A stretch of 64,000 bases of DNA from Ferdinandcohnia humi_A (GTDB lineage Bacteria > Bacillota > Bacilli > Bacillales > Bacillaceae_L), in the NCBI GenBank assembly GCA_047608075.1, contig JBLKRX010000017.1, forward strand, positions 34,580 through 98,579. Reading direction: 5' to 3'. A model generated the notes under the pieces. It made no database searches and was not told the origin of the DNA. It saw nothing but the letters and a program-made list of their open reading frames with translations. The translations under genes and the position numbers were made by a program. Below are positions 50,338 to 58,663 of this stretch, piece after piece (positions within the stretch are counted from its first letter, which is position 1; each line of letters opens with the position of its first letter).

Positions 50338-50502
50338 TGCAAATTCATTTAATTTAGATAGAATTCCCTATATTAATTTTAACTTATCGTTTTTTGTTTG
50401 TCAACATTTTTTATCTATCTATTATTTTCTCCATTTTTACAAAGAAAATACATAGAATCCCTAGATGAAAAATAAAGTTCACTAGTGAGGAGTGTTGTGT
50501 AC

Positions 50503-52827
50503 ATGGGAAAAAAGAATGCAGACTGGAATCGTGAACAGGACAGAGTCAACTACGTATTAGAGGAAATTACCGAAAAGGTTAGTAAGTTAGAAGCAAAGGT
50601 CGGTGGCATTAAAGGTGAAATAGTTGGTCTTCGAAAATCGTTTTGGGATGATGTCACAGTCAACCTAGATGAACCAGATGATGTTCTTGAAACATTTCAA
50701 AGCATTAAACAGCAGTCTGAACTCTTAGGTGAACGTGAGAGAAGCCATAGGCAAGTTCATAAGCATATTAAAACATTAGAAAGACTGAAATATTCTCCTT
50801 ATTTTGGTCGATTTGATTTTGTAGAAGAAAATGAAGAAAACCTTGAAGAGGTCTATATTGGCATTGCGTCCTTACTCGATAAAAATGAAGAGGATTTTCT
50901 CATTTATGACTGGCGCGCACCTATCTCAAGTCTTTATTATGATTATTACCCTGGTGAGGCAAAATACGATACACCTTTTGGAACCATTGAAGGAGAAATG
51001 AAGCTTAAGCGACAATTTATCATTAAAAACGGTACGTTGAAAAGTATGTTTGATACCGGTGTAACAATCGGAGATGAGATGCTTCAGGAGGTACTTGGTG
51101 GCAATTCAAATACCCAAATGAAGAGCATTGTTGCGACCATCCAAAGGGAACAAAATAAAATTATTCGAAATGAAAGTAGCCGATATTTACTTGTTCAAGG
51201 AGTAGCTGGGTCTGGAAAAACGTCAGCAGCACTCCAGCGTGTAGCGTATTTATTATATCGGTATCGTGAGCAGCTTAGCTCGAGTAATATCATGTTATTT
51301 TCACCCAACCCACTATTTAATAGCTATGTTGCTACAGTTCTTCCTGAACTTGGAGAAGACAATATGCAGCAATCAACGTTTCAAGAATATGTGGAATATC
51401 GCCTTGAAAAATATTTTGACATCGAAAATCCTTTTGAACAAATGGAGTATTTACTTACTGACATGGACGATGAAAAGTATGATACTAGGCTTACATCAAT
51501 TACATTCAAAGCTAGTCTTTCATGTAAGGATTTAATCGATTCATATGTAAAAGAGTTAGGAAAAGATGGGCTTCGTTTTAAAAATATTCGGTTTAAAGGG
51601 AAGGTTATTGTCTCTAAGGAAGCCATCAAAGATCATTTTTACAGCTTAGATTCCGCCATTTCAATTCCAAATCGATTAACCATTCTTACCGACTGGCTTA
51701 TGAAGGAGCTAATTCGGATTGAGAAAAAGGAGCGTAAAAAGGATTGGGTAATTGAAGAAGCTGAGCTGATGGATCAGGAAGAATACCTTAAGGCTTTTAA
51801 AGAGCTGCAACGGAAGCAGCAATTTACTGAAGAGACATTTGATGATTTTGAACGTGAGCAAGCCTTGCTTGCAAAGGAAATTGTCAGAAGATATTTTAAG
51901 CCACTGAAGCAAGCTGTAAAAAAGCTTGATTACCTTGATATTATAGGTACTTATCAACAAATGTTTGAAAGGTATATAGACCATGATTTAACCGAGAAAT
52001 GGAAACAAATCTGTCATTTAACAATTGAAAACATCGAAAAAAAACAATTGAGCTATGAGGATGCCACACCATTTCTTTATCTACAAGATCAGATTGAAGG
52101 AAAAAAATCAAATACAGCCATCCGTCATTTATTCATTGATGAGGCACAGGACTATTCACCGTTTCAGCTTGCCTATTTCAAACAGCTTTTTCCTAGCAGT
52201 CGGATGACAATTTTAGGTGATTATAATCAGGCAATTTATGCTCATTCCATGAATGCACCTACGCTTTTATCTCCTGAATTGTATGAAGCAGGAAAACATG
52301 AGGTAATTCAGTTAACGAAAAGCTATCGTTCAACCCAGGAGATTGTAGAATTTACGAAAGGCTTGGTACAAGGTGGAGACCAGATTGAACCTTTTAATCG
52401 TTCCGGTGCTTTGCCGACGCTAACTGAGGTCGAGACGGAAGAAAGCTTGAAGGAAAAAGTAATTGAGCGGGTAGAAGAGTTGGAACAATCAGGTCATAAA
52501 ACGATTGCGATTATTTGTAAAACTGCAAAGGAAAGTAAAGAGGCATTTGAAGCTTTACATGATAGGCTAGAGGTTCGGTTAATGGATGAGGAAACCTACT
52601 CGTTTGACAAGGGAGTTCTTATTTTACCAACCTATCTGGCAAAAGGTATTGAATTTGATGCGGTTATTATTTATAACGGGTCGAATGAATGTTATGGAAG
52701 AGAATATGAAAGGAAATTATTTTATACAGCATGTACAAGAGCCATGCATGAGCTTCATATTTTCTCTGTCGGTGATAAAAGTGTGTTTTTCAGTGGAATA
52801 CCAGAAACGAAATACCAAGTTGTTTAG
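50503..52827 (+). CDS. helD: HelD, RNA-polymerase-recycling motor ATPase
   Basis: HelD is a UvrD/Rep-related ATPase that binds RNA polymerase and removes stalled or post-termination complexes. The 774-residue protein has the long N-terminal coiled coil that enters the secondary channel (about 1-100). It also has the P-loop GVAGSGKTSAAL (about 235), the Walker B-like LFIDEAQDYSPF and the C-terminal KGIEFDAVIIY and YTACTRAMHEL motifs. ATG 50503 follows GAGGAG; in-frame GTG codons at 50485 and 50497 overlap or crowd that site. Confidence 0.9.
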   Translation: MGKKNADWNREQDRVNYVLEEITEKVSKLEAKVGGIKGEIVGLRKSFWDDVTVNLDEPDDVLETFQSIKQQSELLGERERSHRQVHKHIKTLERLKYSPYFGRFDFVEENEENLEEVYIGIASLLDKNEEDFLIYDWRAPISSLYYDYYPGEAKYDTPFGTIEGEMKLKRQFIIKNGTLKSMFDTGVTIGDEMLQEVLGGNSNTQMKSIVATIQREQNKIIRNESSRYLLVQGVAGSGKTSAALQRVAYLLYRYREQLSSSNIMLFSPNPLFNSYVATVLPELGEDNMQQSTFQEYVEYRLEKYFDIENPFEQMEYLLTDMDDEKYDTRLTSITFKASLSCKDLIDSYVKELGKDGLRFKNIRFKGKVIVSKEAIKDHFYSLDSAISIPNRLTILTDWLMKELIRIEKKERKKDWVIEEAELMDQEEYLKAFKELQRKQQFTEETFDDFEREQALLAKEIVRRYFKPLKQAVKKLDYLDIIGTYQQMFERYIDHDLTEKWKQICHLTIENIEKKQLSYEDATPFLYLQDQIEGKKSNTAIRHLFIDEAQDYSPFQLAYFKQLFPSSRMTILGDYNQAIYAHSMNAPTLLSPELYEAGKHEVIQLTKSYRSTQEIVEFTKGLVQGGDQIEPFNRSGALPTLTEVETEESLKEKVIERVEELEQSGHKTIAIICKTAKESKEAFEALHDRLEVRLMDEETYSFDKGVLILPTYLAKGIEFDAVIIYNGSNECYGREYERKLFYTACTRAMHELHIFSVGDKSVFFSGIPETKYQVV

Positions 52828-52829
52828 GA

Positions 52830-52857
52830 GAGTCGGCGAAATTGCCGGCTCTTTTTT
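52830..52857 (+). terminator. Terminator of helD
   Basis: GAGTCGGC and GCCGGCTC, 6-base loop, six T. Confidence 0.88.
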
Positions 52858-52936
52858 GGATATTATTAACGTGAAAAAAGAGGGAACAGTTAGATAAAAA
52901 TAAGGATGAGCAAACATTCATTAGGAGGTATAAAAT

Positions 52937-53080
52937 ATGTCATCACAATGCTTTTATTGCCAATACCCTTTTGAAGACGAGAGATTTCATTATGTTGCTT
53001 TTGTAAATATTGATAGTGAACGCGAAGAGACTCTATGCAAAGATTGTTACAAGGAATGGCTTCAGGGAATTAAAGAATGA
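52937..53080 (+). CDS. Small CxxC...CxxC protein, 47 residues
   Basis: A zinc-ribbon-like mini-protein: QCFYCQYPFEDERFHYVAF at the start and TLCKDCYKEWLQGIKE at the end. Its two Cys pairs are about 27 residues apart. AGGAGG lies 9 bases before the ATG. This type is common and unnamed in Bacilli. A hairpin at 53091-53122 with TTCGTTTTT follows and probably terminates it. Confidence 0.75.
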   Translation: MSSQCFYCQYPFEDERFHYVAFVNIDSEREETLCKDCYKEWLQGIKE

Positions 53081-53090
53081 ATCGACCTCA

Positions 53091-53131
53091 GGAATAAAGG
53101 CCGCTATAATACCCTTTATTCCTTCGTTTTT
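53091..53131 (+). terminator. Terminator of the small CxxC gene
   Basis: GGAATAAAGG pairs with CCTTTATTCC, followed by TTCGTTTTT. Confidence 0.65.
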
Positions 53132-53153
53132 GGACTTATTACCCTGATTCTTT

Positions 53154-53162
53154 TGTTATAAT
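53154..53162 (+). promoter_or_regulatory. Extended -10 promoter of tag
   Basis: TGTTATAAT with a perfect TATAAT and an extended TG. No good -35 is present, as is usual for this class. It lies 31 bases before the tag start. Confidence 0.6.
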
Positions 53163-53192
53163 ACAAGGTAGATAGGGAGAGGGGGGAAAGTC

Positions 53193-53771
53193 TTGAATAG
53201 ATGCGGTTGGGTAAATGAAGATCCATTGTATATTGATTATCATGATCATGAATGGGGGGTACCCGTTTATGATGACCGTTTGTTATTTGAGTTTTTAAAT
53301 TTAGAGGGTGCACAAGCTGGGCTTAGCTGGTACACGATTCTAAAGAAAAGAGAAAACTACCGAGTTGCATTTGACAATTTTGATCCAACAAAGATTGTCC
53401 AATACGATGAGAAAAAAATAGATGAGCTCCTAAGCAATACAGGAATTGTACGTAACAAACTAAAAATAAACGCTGTAGTCACAAATGCAAGGGCCTATTT
53501 TAAGGTCGTTGAAGAATTTGGATCTTTTCGTACATATATTTGGTCATTTGTGGACGGCAAGCCGGTCCAAAATCATTTTCAATCTCTAAGTGAAGTACCG
53601 GCAAGTACAGTAATTAGCGACCGAATGAGTAAAGATTTGAAAAAACGTGGTTTCAAGTTCGTCGGGTCGACAATTTGTTATGCTTTTATGCAAGCAGCTG
53701 GGTTGGTGAATGACCATATTATTAGCTGTCACTGTTACGACAAGGTGAAAAAAGAGGATATAACCAACTAA
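53193..53771 (+). CDS. tag: DNA-3-methyladenine glycosylase I
   Basis: Tag excises 3-methyladenine from alkylated DNA. The 192-residue protein starts with RCGWVNEDPLYIDYHDHEWG (about 3-22), the zinc-binding Cys and His and active Glu region. It continues with LEGAQAGLSWYTILKKRENYR and ends with the zinc ligands in DHIISCHCYD. TTG 53193 follows GAGAGGGGGG. Confidence 0.95.
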   Translation: MNRCGWVNEDPLYIDYHDHEWGVPVYDDRLLFEFLNLEGAQAGLSWYTILKKRENYRVAFDNFDPTKIVQYDEKKIDELLSNTGIVRNKLKINAVVTNARAYFKVVEEFGSFRTYIWSFVDGKPVQNHFQSLSEVPASTVISDRMSKDLKKRGFKFVGSTICYAFMQAAGLVNDHIISCHCYDKVKKEDITN

Positions 53772-53825
53772 GTAGCGAAATCCATATTCATAAAATTGAT
53801 TTCGAGAGGAAGTGAATTTTAGAAT

Positions 53826-54164
53826 ATGGAGATATTAAAATTTGGCAACCTAGGTGCTCGTTTTATGCTGGAACTTTGTGTATTGGCTTCACTAGGATAC
53901 TGGGGCTTTACACTTGATAAAGGCTTATTCGTAAAATGGGTGTGTGGCATTGGAGCGCCTTTAGCTGCAGCTATTATATGGGGTAGTTTTGTAGCCCCAA
54001 AATCGCAACACTTTCTTGATGATCCATTAAGGCTAGTGGTAGAAATTCTTATTTTTGGCGCTGCTATTCTTGCCTTATTCTCTTCAGGAAAAACGGGTCT
54101 TGCTTGGTTATTGGCAATTGCTTTCATAATCAACCGTAGTTTACTGATTGTTTGGAAACAATAG
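53826..54164 (+). CDS. YrdB-family membrane protein (DUF2568)
   Basis: The 112-residue protein has four predicted membrane helices and the family start FGNLGARFMLELCVLASLGYWGF. Its middle WGSFVAPKS is also typical. The function is unknown. It follows tag after 54 bases and ends in a terminator. Confidence 0.8.
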   Translation: MEILKFGNLGARFMLELCVLASLGYWGFTLDKGLFVKWVCGIGAPLAAAIIWGSFVAPKSQHFLDDPLRLVVEILIFGAAILALFSSGKTGLAWLLAIAFIINRSLLIVWKQ

Positions 54165-54165
54165 A

Positions 54166-54191
54166 AAAAGCCGGGAAACCCGGCTTTTATT
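54166..54191 (+). terminator. Terminator of the YrdB-like gene
   Basis: AAAAGCCGGG pairs with CCCGGCTTTT, 3-base loop. Confidence 0.88.
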
Positions 54192-54460
54192 TAGTCTTTG
54201 TATTAAAACCGGTTCCGTGGCGAGGCAAAAAAATATAAATATACATAGTAAAATATCAATCAAAATGCCAGTAGATTTGTTGCTATTTTTTTGAAACCGA
54301 GAAAATAAGTACTGGAAGAAGAAGTAGTTTCCTTCAAAGATTTATCTTTAGCAAGAGTGACGCATTATATATAGGAATACCATATAAGGTACTCATCTAT
54401 GGTGAGTGCCTTTTCTATTGGATTTTTACCTAACAATGAAAAATTAAAGATTTTGCGGAG
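54192..54460. other. Non-coding stretch with a lone terminator
   Basis: A hairpin at 54386-54412 (GGTACTCA with TGAGTGCC, allowing one G-U, then TTTTC) follows about 190 bases without a gene. Either an uncharacterised small RNA ends here or it is an upstream attenuator. I see no tRNA-like or known riboswitch core. Confidence 0.4.
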
Positions 54461-54461
54461 G

Positions 54462-54489
54462 ACAGACTCTGTCTCGGTGACATAAACTG
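54462..54489 (+). promoter_or_regulatory. Possible SigK promoter of the Arg/Cys peptide gene
   Basis: AC at 54462-54463, 17 bases, CATAAACTG at 54481-54489. This approximates the late mother-cell SigK pattern (AC, 16-17 bases, CATAnnnTA) with one mismatch. The predicted start would be about 30 bases before the gene. Confidence 0.4.
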
Positions 54490-54520
54490 CATTAGTTCCA
54501 GTTAAGGAGGTGATGTAGTT

Positions 54521-54658
54521 ATGGCAAAAAATCAGAACCAAAGAAGATGTAGACAAAGATGTCGTAGACAGTTCCGTCAATGTCTGAGAAATCGTCCTAA
54601 AGCTGTATGTCGTGAAAGACGTCAAAGGTGTTTCGCTAGATGTAATCGCCAAGACTAA
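54521..54658 (+). CDS. Arg/Cys-rich 45-residue peptide, spore-coat-like
   Basis: AAGGAGGTGAT ends 5 bases before the ATG, a very strong site. Of the 45 residues 15 are Arg and 6 are Cys (positions 10, 14, 21, 30, 37, 41). The spacing C-x3-C-x6-C-x8-C-x6-C-x3-C is mirror-symmetric around the centre, as for two antiparallel helices crosslinked by disulfides. High Arg/Cys content and a possible SigK promoter suggest a late coat component. I recognise no named family. Confidence 0.7.
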   Translation: MAKNQNQRRCRQRCRRQFRQCLRNRPKAVCRERRQRCFARCNRQD

Positions 54659-54880
54659 ATTTGCCTAACTAGTAGAAGGACCATTTAGTCCTTGACACAA
54701 CTCCCTCGTGTATTGATTAATCTAACTACTTCTCTAACTAATAGAATAGATTCTAAAGAGGGGGTTCCTCCTTTTCTGATGAAATGTACATAAATCTAAG
54801 AACGAGCCAAAGCACTTATACCTTTGGCTCGTTCTTTTTTAAAAGTAATGAAAGTATAAAATTTTGAACATAGATTTCAC
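54659..54880. other. Region after the Arg/Cys gene, with terminator
   Basis: A long perfect stem at 54798-54842, AAGAACGAGCCAAAG with its complement and six T, terminates the transcript. A small AAGGAC/GTCCTT hairpin lies at 54676-54693. Nothing else is seen. Confidence 0.75.
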
Positions 54881-55067
54881 TGTCTAGCGCAAGCGGCCTA
54901 CCCCCTCGAGGTCAAATAACCTGTTGTAAGAAAAGTCAAAGAGTGACTTTTTTGCACCAGAACATTTGCTTGTCGGACTTGCACAAGGACGTGCTGATGT
55001 CAACGTTCGCCACAGGACGTGGTGGATTTTAGTTGACTTTCCTCTTTTAAGGCACTTGTGCTTTTCT
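54881..55067. repeat. Bacillaceae-type long intergenic repeat, copy 2
   Basis: Starts TGTCTAGCGCAAGCGGCC, has CGAGGTCAAATAACC, GGACTTGCAC and TGATGTCAACGTTCGCC, and ends GGCACTTGTGCTTTTC. It is about 56 bases shorter than copy 1 at 41281 owing to a central gap. The two ends can pair (GCGCAAGCG with a degraded GGCACTTGTGC). Confidence 0.75.
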
Positions 55068-55337
55068 GGTTAGCAACCTTCTCATGAATGTTACGTAAAT
55101 ATTTGGAAAACCTAATGGCAAAATTGTTTAACTTTATTCTGGGGAAGTTCCCCACTTGTGATGGGAGGAATGCGATAAGAGTGTATAAACCAGTGGTGGT
55201 TAAAACCGTGAATGAATATAGGGTAAGCCCCCGGCAGATGCCTTTGTTTTTCAAAGGTAATTTTTTGATCAAGCTCAAAAAAAATCGGGCGCAAATACGC
55301 CAAGGAGCATTTGATTATTTGGACTGGAGGAGTAATT
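55068..55337. other. Upstream region of the FAD/Rieske gene
   Basis: An 88-codon open frame from 55088 has no ribosome binding site and no recognisable motif, so it is not called a gene. A short GGGGAAGTTCCCC palindrome lies at about 55141-55153. No clear promoter was identified. Confidence 0.3.
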
Positions 55338-56903
55338 ATGGCACCGGATCATAAACTACCTGAAAAAATAGAGCCTTTTTGGAGGGAGAATCTGGATATT
55401 CCTGAGTTTCCAAAATTGGAGAACAATCTTAATGTAGACGTTGTCATTGTAGGTGGAGGCATTACTGGCCTTACTTCTGCCTATGTATTAGTCAATGAGG
55501 GGTTAAAGGTGGCTGTCCTAGAAGCGAATAAATTAGTAAATGGGACAACGGGACATACGACAGCTAAAATAACAGCTCAGCATGACCTTATCTATGATGA
55601 GTTCATTCGAAATTATGGGAATAATACGGCTAGATTATACTATGAAGCAAATATGAACGCTTTACGATTCATCCAAAAAACCGTAGAGGAACATAAGATT
55701 GATTGTGATTTTAAGGTACAAGATGCGTATCTTTATTCTACTACAGATGAGTATGCACAAAAAATAAAAACCGAAGCAGATGCATATGAAAAATTAGGCA
55801 TAGATGGAGGTATAGTTGAGAGCATCCCTTTTGACATCGAAGTGAAAAATGCAATCGTCATGAAAAACCAAGCACAATTTCATCCAGTTAAATATCTTGC
55901 ACATCTTATACAAATCATTAAAGAAAGGGGTGGGGTAATCTTTGAACATACAGTGGCTGTAAATGTGGAAACAGGCGAAAAGCCTACTGTCATAACTCGT
56001 GACGGAAACCGAGTCACAGCGGGTTTTGTCCTATCCTGTTCTCATTTTCCTTTTTATGAGGGATTAGGGTTGTATTCGGCCAGAATGTATGCAGATCGCT
56101 CGTATGTAGTTGCTGTTAAAGCGAAGTCGAAATATCCTGAAGGAATGTATCTTAGTGTAGATAAACCATCGCGTTCTCTCCGTTCTGCTTCTAATAATGG
56201 CGAGGAACTGATTATTGTCGGAGGTGGAGGCCATAAAACAGGGCAAGAAACGAATACACTGGAGGAATATAACGCGTTAGGAAATTTTAGTGAACAAGTC
56301 TTTGAGGTTGAGGATATTGTATATCGTTGGTCCGCTCAGGATTTAACGACATTGGACAAAATTCCTTATATAGGAGAAATCACAGTGGATCAGCCGAATA
56401 TTTTGGTTGCAACGGGATTTCGAAAATGGGGAATGGCAAACAGTACAGTAGCTGCGCTTCTATTTAAAGATATCATTTTAAAAAGAAAAAATCAGTATCG
56501 TGATCTGTATTCCCCATCACGATTTTATGCTCATCCAAGCTTAAAAAACTTCTTGCTAACGAATGCGGATGTTGTTAAGCATTTAATTAAAGGAAAACTG
56601 GAAATTCCTCAGAAAAATGTGGATGACATACCGAATGGGGAGGGTGCCGTTATTTCGATAAACGGACATCGTAAAGGTGCCTATAAAGACAAAGATGGTA
56701 AGGTTTATATTGTCGATACGACCTGTACTCATGTTGGGTGTGAGTGTGAGTGGAACAGCGGAGAAAAAACCTGGGACTGCCCATGCCATGGGTCAAGATT
56801 TTCCTATACAGGTGAAGTGTTAGAGGGCCCTGCAGAAAAACCGTTACAGCAATATGATTTTACAATGCTTGATAATGTAACATCGGATGACTCTGGTTAT
56901 TAA
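55338..56903 (+). CDS. FAD-dependent oxidoreductase fused to a Rieske domain (YhfW-like)
   Basis: The 521-residue cytosolic protein has an N-terminal DAO-type FAD domain with VVIVGGGITGLTSAYVL (about 28-44) and GTTGHTTAKITAQHD. A C-terminal Rieske [2Fe-2S] domain (about 425-510) has CTHVGC and CPCHGSRF. This fusion corresponds to YhfW of Bacillus subtilis, whose substrate is unknown. ATG 55338 follows TGGAGGAG. In-frame starts further upstream lack a site. Confidence 0.87.
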   Translation: MAPDHKLPEKIEPFWRENLDIPEFPKLENNLNVDVVIVGGGITGLTSAYVLVNEGLKVAVLEANKLVNGTTGHTTAKITAQHDLIYDEFIRNYGNNTARLYYEANMNALRFIQKTVEEHKIDCDFKVQDAYLYSTTDEYAQKIKTEADAYEKLGIDGGIVESIPFDIEVKNAIVMKNQAQFHPVKYLAHLIQIIKERGGVIFEHTVAVNVETGEKPTVITRDGNRVTAGFVLSCSHFPFYEGLGLYSARMYADRSYVVAVKAKSKYPEGMYLSVDKPSRSLRSASNNGEELIIVGGGGHKTGQETNTLEEYNALGNFSEQVFEVEDIVYRWSAQDLTTLDKIPYIGEITVDQPNILVATGFRKWGMANSTVAALLFKDIILKRKNQYRDLYSPSRFYAHPSLKNFLLTNADVVKHLIKGKLEIPQKNVDDIPNGEGAVISINGHRKGAYKDKDGKVYIVDTTCTHVGCECEWNSGEKTWDCPCHGSRFSYTGEVLEGPAEKPLQQYDFTMLDNVTSDDSGY

Positions 56904-57126
56904 GTCGGTGAAGGCGTGCCATACAATGGTTTGAAAATGAAGCCTTTTCCGGTTTGTATCATTTATTAAAGATGATACAAACGGGTGGTACATATATGAA
57001 AAAGCAGTTTTTGAGTACCGTCTAAGAACAATAATTTATACCATTTTCTGTGGTGAAGCTCTGCTTCTTGGAGGGCTAACGGGTAGCTATATAATTTATG
57101 AAGTTGAGACAATAAATACGACTAAA
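56904..57126. other. Intergenic region with a strong inverted repeat and an open frame without start
   Basis: GTTTGTATCAT (56952-56962) and ATGATACAAAC (56972-56982) form a perfect 11-base stem with a 9-base loop. A plus-strand frame is open from about 56937 to beyond 57126 and encodes a protein-like segment with one hydrophobic helix (IFCGEALLLGGLTGSYIIYE). It has no ATG, GTG or TTG start, so it may be a gene remnant. Confidence 0.35.
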
Positions 57127-57153
57127 GGCATTGCAAATTTGCAATGCCCTTTT
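57127..57153 (+). terminator. Perfect palindrome, probable terminator
   Basis: GGCATTGCAAA is followed directly by its exact complement, giving a 22-base perfect palindrome, then CTTTTG. It lies between converging genes. Confidence 0.6.
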
Positions 57154-57269
57154 GAGGTTACTTTTCATTTTACAATACATTTCCTACTACAAAATTTGAT
57201 AATATTGTGTTTCACCATGTATTTCAGAATTAATGTCATATTCCATTTTCACTTCGACCGTATGGGTTA

Positions 57270-57413
57270 TTATGAATCGGACTGCAATATTTCTTCCACA
57301 TCATCCTCATACAGCTGACTAAGTTCTCGGTCCCTTGTTACCATTGAATTTGTAATATCATGCCATCCCGTGTAACCGAAAACAGTATCAAGTAGCCTTT
57401 CAAAACGATACAT
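57270..57413 (-). CDS. Small acidic protein, 47 residues
   Basis: A minus-strand gene with GGAGGTGAA 4 bases before ATG 57413; a longer frame to 57461 is unsupported. The product begins MYRFERLLDTVFGYTGWHDI and ends in an acidic helix LYEDDVEEILQSDS. It looks like a conserved Bacillus protein of unknown role, but I cannot name the family. It lies opposite to proC. Confidence 0.6.
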   Translation of the reverse strand: MYRFERLLDTVFGYTGWHDITNSMVTRDRELSQLYEDDVEEILQSDS

Positions 57414-57559
57414 ACATTTCACCTCCATGGACAAATGTATTAGGAAATAGTGTGCCCACATACAACCAAATTATGAATATATAAAAAGTTTGTTCATTTT
57501 GTTTCTTGTTCGAACTTCTCTATAATAAAAACTATAACTTTTTAGAGGGGAATGTTCGT

Positions 57560-58369
57560 ATGGAACAACGCATCGGATTTATTGGCTGTGGAAAAATGGC
57601 TCAGGCCATGATACAAGGGATTCTTGCTTCACAAATCGTTTCTCCAAATCAAATTATGGTTAGTGCAAAGACAAAAGAGACTTTGGAGTATGCAAAGGAA
57701 ACGTTTGGGGTAAAAACTGCTTTTACGAATAGAGAAGTAGCTGCAAACTCAGATATTGTATTCTTAGCTATTAAACCAAATTTGTATAGTGAGGTTATTG
57801 AGGAAATTACGAATGAGGTCGGCGCTGAAACCATAGTAATCACAATAGCAGCCGGAATTAGCTTGGATTTTATCAGGACTAGCTTTGGAAAAGAGATAAA
57901 AGCCGTTCGTTCGATGCCAAATACTCCATCACTTGTAGGAGAAGGGATGAGTGTGATTTGTGCAAATGATAAGGTGACTCCTGAAGATTTACAGAAAGTG
58001 ACTCGTCTTTTCGAAGGATTTGGTAGGGCAGAAATTATAGAGGAAAGGCTTATGGATGCTGTTCCAGCTGTGAGTGGTTCATCTCCTGCCTATGTCTATA
58101 TGTTTATTGAAGCGTTGGCAGACGGGGCCGTAATGCAGGGAGTGCCTAGGAATCAAGCATATAGGCTCGCAGCTCAGGCTGTCTTAGGTGCTGCAAAGAT
58201 GGTATTAGAAACAGGGCAACATCCTGGAGAGCTTAAGGATAATGTATGTACACCTGGTGGTGCAACGATTAAAGCAGTAGCCGTACTTGAGAAACACAAT
58301 TTTCGTTCAAGTGTGATTTCAGCAATGGAGGCTTGTACCAAAAGGTCTAAGGAGCTAGCGCAGGACTAA
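57560..58369 (+). CDS. proC: Pyrroline-5-carboxylate reductase
   Basis: ProC carries out the last step of proline synthesis with NAD(P)H. The 269-residue protein has the Rossmann start RIGFIGCGKMAQAMIQGI (about 4-21), MPNTPSLVGEG and the dimer-interface signature of the family, VSGSSPAYVYMFIEALADG, ending in GGATIKAV. ATG 57560 follows AGAGGGG. A TATAAT at about 57521 is the likely -10. It cannot be told from sequence whether this is the main enzyme or a ProI/ProG-like paralogue. Confidence 0.93.
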   Translation: MEQRIGFIGCGKMAQAMIQGILASQIVSPNQIMVSAKTKETLEYAKETFGVKTAFTNREVAANSDIVFLAIKPNLYSEVIEEITNEVGAETIVITIAAGISLDFIRTSFGKEIKAVRSMPNTPSLVGEGMSVICANDKVTPEDLQKVTRLFEGFGRAEIIEERLMDAVPAVSGSSPAYVYMFIEALADGAVMQGVPRNQAYRLAAQAVLGAAKMVLETGQHPGELKDNVCTPGGATIKAVAVLEKHNFRSSVISAMEACTKRSKELAQD

Positions 58370-58663
58370 AGCTTGTAACAAGGTGGGTGTTCCAACTTGC
58401 TTTAGAAAACAATCGAGCAATAAGGGTATTGCGAAAGTATCGGTATAACAATTTTGTCTACTCTTAATTTATTGAGGAATACGCGTGTTTGTAAACTACA
58501 ATAAAGTACGATTACAGTTTTAATTTGCTCATTTTTCGATAAAATAATATTTTTCTAGACATAAAGACCCATAATTTTGTATAATTCTTTCATTGGAAAA
58601 AATGACATATATAGGTAAAAAGTTACAATGTTTTAATGCAAATACTACTCAGGAGATGCTACT
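58370..58663. other. Non-coding gap between proC and the chemoreceptor
   Basis: A short imperfect hairpin (CAAG..TGG/CCA..CTTG) at about 58379-58400 might terminate proC weakly. No gene and no SigD-type motility promoter was seen. Confidence 0.3.

Noticed and set aside
54365..54652. Minus-strand frame opposite the Arg/Cys peptide
   Set aside because: It is antisense to a small gene with a far stronger ribosome binding site. Its Ser/Thr-rich translation is the expected shadow of Arg/Cys codons.
55088..55337. Plus-strand frame leading into the FAD/Rieske gene
   Set aside because: It has no ribosome binding site, and the frame overlaps the strong site and start at 55338 in another register.
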